Assembly (NCBI GenBank): GCA_028015205.1
Contig: CM051516.1
Coordinates: 56,300,230 to 56,364,229, forward strand
Direction: 5' to 3'
Length of the DNA stretch: 64,000 nucleotides
From: Mytilisepta virgata
Lineage: Eukaryota; Mollusca; Bivalvia; Mytilida; Mytilidae
Shown here: in pieces, positions 56,351-64,000 of the stretch
Numbering within the stretch: position 1 is the first letter of the stretch
Layout of the letters: the number at the start of each line of letters is the position of its first letter
Notes under the pieces: generated by a model
Told to the model about the DNA's origin: nothing
Databases searched by the model: none
The model's input: only the letters and a program-made list of their open reading frames with translations
Made by a program: the position numbers and the translations under genes

Positions 56351-56779
56351 CTGAGAATACCACTAAGAGACTACAATTCGACTAAAGAGCAGAAAACAGC
56401 TCAAGGCTACCAATGATTATAAAGCATAAGTAAAATTAAAGAAAACATGCACAATACCCATATAACATTGAAATCGAAACGGTAATTACAAGTATAAAAG
56501 TCCCCGGGATAAAACTTAACCTGCGTCCACCATATCCACAGAAGATCCCACAAGTATTGTTAGCCAATGATAAACAAAACTGAAAGTTACTGCATGTGTA
56601 ACTGCATACACCTTGAAATAATTGTTTTTTCTCCTTTTTTCATACTAAAATGTACTACTGTTACATGAGTTAAGTATGGTTAGCCTGTATTTATCATGTT
56701 TATCTCCGCACTATCGAAGAAATTCGGGAATATATTGCGACTGACTGGAGGTGCCGTCCGTAAGTTTTGACAGCCCTTG

Positions 56780-57985
56780 CAGACCAAATTTCTTGCAGCG
56801 AATATGCCGCAAATATCTACAGAATGTCACAGTCCTGTGAATTCCCTTATTCACTGCAGCAGTTCGCTAGATGTTCGCTTGTACCTGTGAATATGCTCCA
56901 AATTAATCGCTACTTTATAGAAAAGTTGCGAATACAATGGAATAGTTTGCCACATATTCGCTACGTACGTACATACAGCAACTAAGTTTTTTGTATGAAT
57001 TTCATAATTCGCAGGATGTTCTCCGAAAAATTTAATTTTTCGAAACAAATTTTAAAAGTGCAATTCACAGCATATTAACAGGAGTCATTGCATATGGTCA
57101 CTTTAATCACATAACAATACATTTAAACAATGGAATCATTTTCAGCAATTTCATTTCCAATTTGGGTTTTGCCTCTCAATTTAGATTTTGTAAGGACATT
57201 GTTGAAATTTTTTTTTGTTTTCTCTTTGGATTTGACTTCTTCATATATAGTATTGACAGTTTTTAATGTGTTATATGTTGCCTATGAATGAAGAAACATT
57301 CTGAATTTTGTATATTTGGACAAACTAAAAGAAATATTGTGTAAAAATGCTGTTTTTCTGATAGTTGGGTGAAATGCTGGTAAGTTATCTTTATAACACT
57401 GAACTTGTATTGCTAAGTTGGTAAGCGCTTCAGAGAGAGTGAAATAGAAGGTTCTTCGTAACTTATCAGATACTTTTAAACAAATTTGGTTTTGAAAAAT
57501 ATTTTGCCATACCCATGCATATATGTATTCATTTTAATCTTACACATGAACTAGAGCTGTTACTTGTATGCCGAAATTCTAGAAACAAAATTAAAAGTAA
57601 CAATATGGGATCCCAGTTTTTTTTATATCCAAAATACATGTATTTGTTCTAAATTTGTATATTAATAATGTGAAACGTAAATATAAATAGGGATTTACAA
57701 TAATTCGCAGTGTATTTGCAGCTTGTTCGCAATATATTCACTGCCGGTATGCAAATTAGGTTTGTGGTGAATATGCAGGGAATAGTCCCTGATCGCAGTG
57801 CATTTGCCACACCTAGACTATTCGCCGCAAAACTAATTTGCATGCGAAATGTGAAGGCTGAGCGAATACTCTGCGAATACAGATTTTAGCTGAAAGTCCC
57901 TATATATTCGCAAGATAATAGCAGAATATTCGCTGAGTATTTACAACAAGTATTCGCCGCCCAGCCAAATTGTTCGTCAAGGAAC
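56780..57985. repeat. Two clusters rich in TTCGC/GCGAA words
   Basis: ATTCGC, TTCGCTG, GCGAATA and TTTGC words recur every 15-40 bp at 56795-57015 and 57700-57985, in both orientations, with ordinary sequence between. The base composition differs from the neighbourhood, where CpG-bearing words are rare. Origin unknown. Confidence 0.5.
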
Positions 57986-58299
57986 CTCCTCTTCACAGGG
58001 TCAGATTTTGAATAATTCAAGCTGGTACATAGTTAAACCCCTCTTTTTCACTTTATGCATTCATAATTACTAATTAATAGTTCTTTTCAGTATTCATGGA
58101 ATTGCAATAATATACTTTATGTAGATGTGCAATTAGGGAATTTTGTTTTAAAAAATTGGAGCGCACATAGCATGCACAGTTTCTAAAATTCTGAATTTCC
58201 GCTTGTGACCTGTCGATTCTATTTCATTAAGTCTCCCAAACGAAGTGGGAGACATAGATTTTGATTTGCGATTTTTAACGAACATTTTTTATATCAACA

Positions 58300-58372
58300 T
58301 GTTCTCGTCCTGATATGCACCTGGTTGCCACTGGACGTTAAACAATAATTCATCCATCCATCCATCGAACAT
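58300..58372 (+). repeat. Retroposon tail
   Basis: The stretch 'cctgatatgcacctggttgc' and 'cactggacgttaaacaat' followed by (CATC)n resembles SINE or LINE 3' ends of molluscs. The 5' part is not recognised. Confidence 0.4.
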
Positions 58373-59772
58373 TTTTTTTTCTTCCTTTCCAATTTTGTTC
58401 GTTTAATACGTTGATTTGACTTGATAAAATAATAATTAAACATCATAATAAGTTGATCTGACGTAATAGAATAATGATTTAACATAACAATATAATCAAT
58501 TGACCCAACAAAACGATATTTTAACACCACAACAAATTGATTCGACTGAATGAAATAATAATTCCACATAACAAAATAGAAATTAACTCAATAAAATAAT
58601 ATTTGAACAGAACAACATAAGAACAAACAACACAATCAGACAATTTGACTTTATAAAACAACAAATGGACATAACATCATGGAAATGATCATAAGAAAGC
58701 TGTGGCGTTCCATATGGGGGTATTCCCTCGTAAAAATAAACAAAAGACATTGAGATCCTTGGCCCTTAATTATAAACATTTTTATTCTTGTCAAAAACTC
58801 AGATATCCTCAGAGTTCATGTCCCACCCATTTAAACACTGGATGTATCATCAGTGTTTCTGAATAGCTTCGAAACTGCTGGCCGGGATAATCATTATGCC
58901 CAAGACAAAACCTACTGAATGTACAATTGATATTGTTCGCATGGATTATTTACTATTCCCGGAAGATAATAAATTGTTATATATCATAAAAAATTCTCCA
59001 ATATTTTATGCTCAACTTTCGACCCGTTGTTGTCTATATCTGTTATCGATTTTGGGACATAAGGTGGCTCGCTATTTTTTTTAAACTTTTTGATTCTTCA
59101 TCGGATTTGATGATTTTTTTTTTAAATGGTTCCTCACGAAAAACCCAACAAAAGTTACTGCAGAATTTGTTTTGTATCTTTCACTGTTTCCAAAATAAAA
59201 GGGTCAAAGGGGCCATGATAAATTCATTGATGCTTACCACATATCCTTACATTTTTATATGTATATTGAATTTTGCCTCGCACTTACGCAAATGAATGAA
59301 AATAAAAGAGAAAAATCCTGTTGTTATTGACCTCAGTGGGTAAAAGATCGACAAGGTCACTTACTAAGAGTTACTCCATCTGAAATTTAAATCTAAAGAC
59401 GTGTATATTCTTGTAAAACAGTTAAATTCATTTTTGGAGGGTATTGCTCCTGGCCGGGGATCATGACTGTCCAGTTGGTTTTTTTCTTTTTTGTAGGTGT
59501 TCTTGTTTTAAAAAGAAATTAAGAGTTGGATTTCTATATAGTTAGATTTAATTTTATTTGGTGAATATGCAACTCAAATATTTTTTTATTATTAATGTGG
59601 TGTTTTATTTTTTAATTATTTTATTTTCTGTCCTTACATCATATTGTAGATTCAATACAATTTTGATACAAGGTAGACATCAATGTATCAGACATAAATG
59701 TAATAATAGATATTATTTCAATGGCTTAGTCATAAATTGAAGAAAAAAATATATTGTTGTGTTGCAATTGGT

Positions 59773-59778
<6 letters not shown>

Positions 59779-59866
<88 letters not shown>
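59779..59866. repeat. (AT)44 microsatellite
   Basis: Uninterrupted AT dinucleotides over 88 bp. The sister copy has no such run at the equivalent place (about 46260). Confidence 0.97.
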
Positions 59867-59869
<3 letters not shown>

Positions 59870-59978
59870 GAGGACTTATCACGACAGGTAAGAAGTCTTT
59901 TTTGTTATTTTTATTTAATGAAACCGAATGCATTTTATATTACCATACAATAAAATCAGTTCTCGTAAACGGTTCAGA

Positions 59979-61332
59979 TCTATAATACTAAATTTACGAA
60001 TTAGCCGAATAGGCGGCAAAACGCGTGGTTCAAAATAAACGATGTATGGTTCAGATTATAAAGGTTATTATCGGATTTGGCAATCTGCATTTATAAATTT
60101 TAAACTGCAGTTTTGTTTATGTGCAAATGGAATTTGCATGGACTTTTCGGGTACGAATTCTCCCAACATATCCCTTAGAAGGTTCACGAATGCATCATTT
60201 TAACAGATTGATTTAAATAACAATTATGCACATATTTTAAATGTATTTTTGTTTGAAATTACGGAAGAAGAATAAAACAAATTAAAAACATTCTCCTTCG
60301 AGTGGGATGTTTCCGCTTCATGTATTCAGGATTGTTTTTTCTACCATTATGCAATTTCTCCTAACTATAAACATTATGAACTTTGAAGATTATGAAGAAA
60401 TAAGGCAAAGTTCAGAGGAATTCCTAACTTAGTTGGTTTTTGGATTGCTCGGATGTTTACTTTGCACAAAGTGATAAAACCAACCATTATCCATTTTTAC
60501 ATTATTTGTCGTGTGACCTGTCTAAATATATCTCTACCATACAATTCCCTGTAAGCCCTAGATAAAAATATTTTTAACAAATGGTCATCTTTATCATTAA
60601 TGACGAAATTTATCTCGGACATCTTTATAAACGTGGACAGCACACGCAACCACACACTAAAAATGCTTTTATCGTCTATTGGATTTATTTGTGAAATTAA
60701 GCCTCGCTTGCCCTGCCCATGATGACAATGAACAATTGGAACAATTATTTTCCAAAAATATGCTCTACTTAACTCACGGCATGTTTTGAAAAATTCATCC
60801 GTCACTAAGGAAATGTTTATTCATATTCTTTTTCATATTTATTCTGAATGAAAAAGGTAATGCATTATGAAATGTGTATTTAATGAAAGCTTTTCATCAA
60901 GTTCCAGTTCAGAATTAATTGTAACATAGACACATTGACAATTTATGTGGTTGTATTTTCGTCATAGAGTTTTGACTATGATGGAACCTTAAGGTCCATT
61001 TTGGTAATTCTACGTGACATACAGTCTACTTCATCAGTGGATACATCTTCGGTAGTAACGAACAACCGTATGACAATTAGGTCACGTTGACCTACATTTC
61101 ACGCTTCATTGACTTTGGTTAAAGTTTGCATTAACATCCATTTCTGGAATACTACAGCATATATAGACATGATACCATCTACTTGACAGGAAAGTTTATG
61201 GGAAGCCTGCCACAACATCCACATTGAGTTCCTGTTCCACGAATGCCATGGCCGCAAAAACTTTTTAAAGTCAATATGGCCACCACAAAAAAAATGCTTA
61301 TTTTCCCGAGCTCGCGCGGGTTCAATGTCTAG
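59979..61332 (+). mobile_element. Canonical non-autonomous Helitron
   Basis: The insert begins TCTATAATACTAAATTTACG directly after A and ends GGTTCAATGTCTAG directly before T. These are the TC...CTAG ends and A|T target of Helitrons. A GC-rich hairpin (CCCG...CGGG) lies about 10 nt before CTAG. The sister repeat shows the empty site with one base difference. No Rep-helicase is encoded. A 102-codon minus frame at 60497-60805 is unrecognised. Confidence 0.85.
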
Positions 61333-61689
61333 TATATTGGGAAATATCTGTCAATGCACCATGTCGACAAGCAAAAGTTGATCAAATGGGACATTGTATG
61401 ACTGTAAATATCGGGTAACAAAAAATACCCATATCACGATTTTCAAATAACCTCGCCATTAAGGATTCATAAACTTGATAGGAACAACTTCCCAATTTCA
61501 GTCTCTGAAAATAAATCATTTATGAATACACTGTAAGGCATTCTAGGTATCAGTCACTTCGTTTATTAGACCGTAACAGTTTAATGTTACACTTATTACT
61601 CGTTTTTCATTGGGTTTAGTAATTTATTTTCTTAATAGAATTTTTGCATACCATCTTTAGATGGGCAATAATGTGTGACTTTCATTCTC

Positions 61690-62130
61690 ATGTTATAATT
61701 TCGGGTAATAAGTTGATTTTCAAATTTGGTCAGAGTGAATAAAGTATACGAGTCATTATATTTTACTGCAACATTGTATATTAATTTTCGTAGATCTGCA
61801 TATAGGGGACATGAAGTAAATACGTGTTTTTCATCCTCAACCTCACTTTTACAAGTAAAACAAATTCGTTCATTGACTGGTTTATTTTCATACTGCCCAG
61901 TTTCTATTTTTAAGAGGGGCTACGCCACATCTAACTTTCGCATATGTACTTTTATATTCAGGGGAAATAATTTGTGTTAGATAAGATTCTCTACAGTATT
62001 CTGACTTTAATAATTTTTAAGTACGGAGCTTGTTGCCCTTACTTTGTGACAAAATTTTGTATTTCCATTCTTCAGTATGGAAAAGTACATCTTCAAGTTG
62101 CAAAATAACACTCTTCAGAAGTACATTTTC
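61690..62130 (-). pseudogene. LINE ORF2 C-terminal relic
   Basis: Minus pieces: EYKSTYAKVRCGVAPLLKIE, then NERICFTCKSEVEDEKHVF and TSCPLYADLRKL, the CCHC knuckle of LINE ORF2 ends. Upstream frames are broken. Confidence 0.65.
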
Positions 62131-62554
62131 AAAATTAGCACTATTTAATCCTTTTTATAACTCTACTACACAATTTTTTATTTATTATTCACAGCATTTT
62201 TATGTGTCTCAAGAAATGTAAAGAGATGTTGAAATACTACTGAAAGAACTCATCAAGATCAAGTAAAAGAAAAAACGTCCATTAAAATCTGATGAAAAAT
62301 TGTATGTTTCCTCCAAAACGGATTACTTTGACCCCTTGTATCTCAGAAACAATAAAAGACGTTGATATAATAATGAACGCATTCACCAAGGTGAATTAAA
62401 AGAAAAAATCCCCATCAGAAATGATAAAATTTTGTGAAAAAAATTACATATCAAGGCACATTTATATCTCAAAAACCGTAAAAAAAAATTAATGCATATA
62501 ATCCAAAGCATGTAAATTCCAAAACTATATATTATTTTCTTCTCTGTGTTTTAT

Positions 62555-62735
62555 TTATGGGGGAACCCGAATTACCCGAAGAGAACCAACAGCTTTCGGT
62601 AGGAATTATTGAACTAATCCCATCGAGAGTTGGATTTGCATTCGGAACCTCAGTTTTGACGAGAACTAATTCATCCGCAATGTCTATTCTATCCCCTTTT
62701 TATAGTAAATCTTATTAGTTAGACCACCCTGCCTC
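62555..62735 (-). repeat. Decayed SINE copy
   Basis: Plus-strand landmarks ATTACCCGAAGAGAACCAAC, GGTAGGAATT, TCGGAACCTCAG and TTAGACCACC follow the order of the SINE at 38563-38822. The terminal sequence is lost. Confidence 0.55.
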
Positions 62736-62739
62736 TAAA

Positions 62740-64000
62740 GTCTTCGAGCATCTACATAGAATCGTTAATGTGATTTTTACATGAATATCTCTCGCCTGTA
62801 CACACTGTAACAATTGATAATGTTAAATATTCTCATTTTTATTTTTTATTAAAAATGAAATCCAAGAATGTGATTCTGTAATATAATTTCATTGCGCTAA
62901 TAAATTAAATATAAATATATTTGGAAAAGCCGCTTTGATCTCATTTTCAATATCCTTATTAGCCAATATTAGTTCGGAACAGATTTGTTAACCATCATTG
63001 TATGTATCTAAAACAAATTAAATGGAAAATATTTAATCAAACCACGTTCCCAAAATTCTGAATGAATATGACAGTTTTAAAACATTGACAATAACAAATT
63101 GTTAAGAATTAGAGAGATAAGACGGAGTGGTACACAATCAATGTAAATCTAAAAGCACATTTGTAAGTTTCTTCGACTAGAATTGTAAATTTAAAAAAAG
63201 GAGATCTGACGAACCATTCTTCCCAACATTCTCATTGATTCCATAAAATTGGTTGATCTGCAGAAGATATTCTCATCCAAATAGTAAAACCTGAAGTAAA
63301 TGAAATAAATTTTTTGTCCTGTCCTCTGTCTGATAGATGGCGATCATTGATTGGTATGTCCCTGTTCACCTTTCCATTTTGTTAGTAATTTCATACAAGC
63401 AATGAATGCCAACTGCACAAATTAAAAACAATGCTTTTATCATGATTGCATTAAAATATCAAACCGTAACAACATTGCATTAATAATGAAATCTGGAGAA
63501 TGGTGATTGTAACAAATTGTGTACAAATCAGTTAATTGAATCATTGAACTAATTGCAAATAAAGATATACGAATTATATTTTCAGTATCTCACTACAATG
63601 TTGTTTTCCCTCTGCTTAAAGTTAACTGTATTGTTACGTAATTGCTCTTCTTATTGCTAGTTTAAGATTCCAATAGGCATCAGACAAAACTCTATATATA
63701 AATCTGTAGATTTTGTATAGAATAGGCATTTATCAGTGATGTCCCCGTTTTATTACGATTTTTTGTCTCGCCAATAAATTGAACAGATTTTGAGGTCCCA
63801 TGCCCATGTCAATATTTGTGTTTTTACTTATGGATATAACGATTCTTCAAGAAACTTCTCATTACTTCAAGGGTGTGCAGTCACTTTCAAACTGGTTTGA
63901 GGTGTATTCTTTAATTTAACTGATAAGAATTTAAATCAGATCTGATTAGTGAAAATATTCAATTACATCTATAGTCAATATATAATTGAAAATTTCCAAA
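62740..64000. other. Stretch without a recognised feature
   Basis: AT-rich. No exon, repeat end or conserved peptide was found up to the window edge. Confidence 0.5.

Larger units (their letters stand above)
58797..61602 (+). mobile_element. Long repeat family, copy 2, with nested Helitron and (AT)n expansion
   Basis: Colinear with 45237-46665 except for an (AT)44 run, small indels and a 1,354-bp insertion at 59979-61332. The 3' hairpin GTAACAG...TGTTAC and the end near CTCG|TTTTT are kept. Confidence 0.75.

Noticed and set aside
59737..59985. Frames with poly-IY repeats
   Set aside because: They are translations of the (AT)44 microsatellite.

Overview
The window reads as intron-rich, AT-rich animal nuclear DNA packed with transposable elements. 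The gene structures, tRNA-derived SINE, Penelope-like retroelements and T-tract-targeting repeat families suggest a marine bivalve, probably a mussel of the Mytilus type. The species call is inference; no species marker is present.

Three to four host genes are supported. (1) The last two coding exons of an ISG20/AEN/REXO4-type DEDDh exonuclease lie at 1773-3517 (+). (2) A complete nine-exon inhibitor-of-apoptosis gene lies at 8980-25683 (-). I rebuilt it from splice sites and reading phase; it encodes 643 aa with three BIR domains, a UBA-like segment and a C-terminal RING. Several of its exons, including a 42-bp microexon, are too short to stand out as open frames. (3) A 255-codon terminal exon of an unrecognised gene lies 172 bp upstream of the IAP start, same strand. 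(4) The last three exons of a gene with ARM/HEAT-like helices lie at 53945-55542 (-).

Everything else is repeats, and they are the most interesting part. At least five families with unrelated sequence share one layout: a 5' terminal hairpin, a (GTC)n-like microsatellite just inside it, often an internal tandem array, a subterminal inverted repeat, a 3' hairpin, and an end in CTAG or CTTG placed in a T tract. This matches non-autonomous Helentron elements (HINE, such as Drosophila DINE-1). Two copies are filled and empty sites for each other: the 12.3-17.0 kb repeat carries a nested 2.5-kb element that its sister at 31.7-34.1 kb lacks, and the 58.8-61.6 kb repeat carries a canonical TC...CTAG Helitron that its sister at 45.2-46.7 kb lacks. 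Two elements end 18-23 bp upstream of 3' splice sites, in the polypyrimidine tracts of the exonuclease and IAP genes.

Region by region: 0-5.4 kb SINE, HINE-like elements and exonuclease exons; 7.5-9 kb pogo-like element, SINE relic and a MITE beside the IAP stop codon; 9-25.7 kb IAP gene with element-filled introns and a perfect 99-bp inverted repeat; 25.9-31 kb unknown exon, TTAA-flanked MITE and an intact Tc1-like transposon inside a larger TIR element; 31.7-38.3 kb repeat copies, solo LTR and Penelope fragment; 38.5-45 kb SINE with target duplication, inverted repeat, minisatellite and two opposed retroelement pseudogenes; 45-64 kb long repeat pair, LINE relics, ARM gene, palindromic MITE and Helitron. 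I saw no CRISPR array, rRNA or functional tRNA gene.
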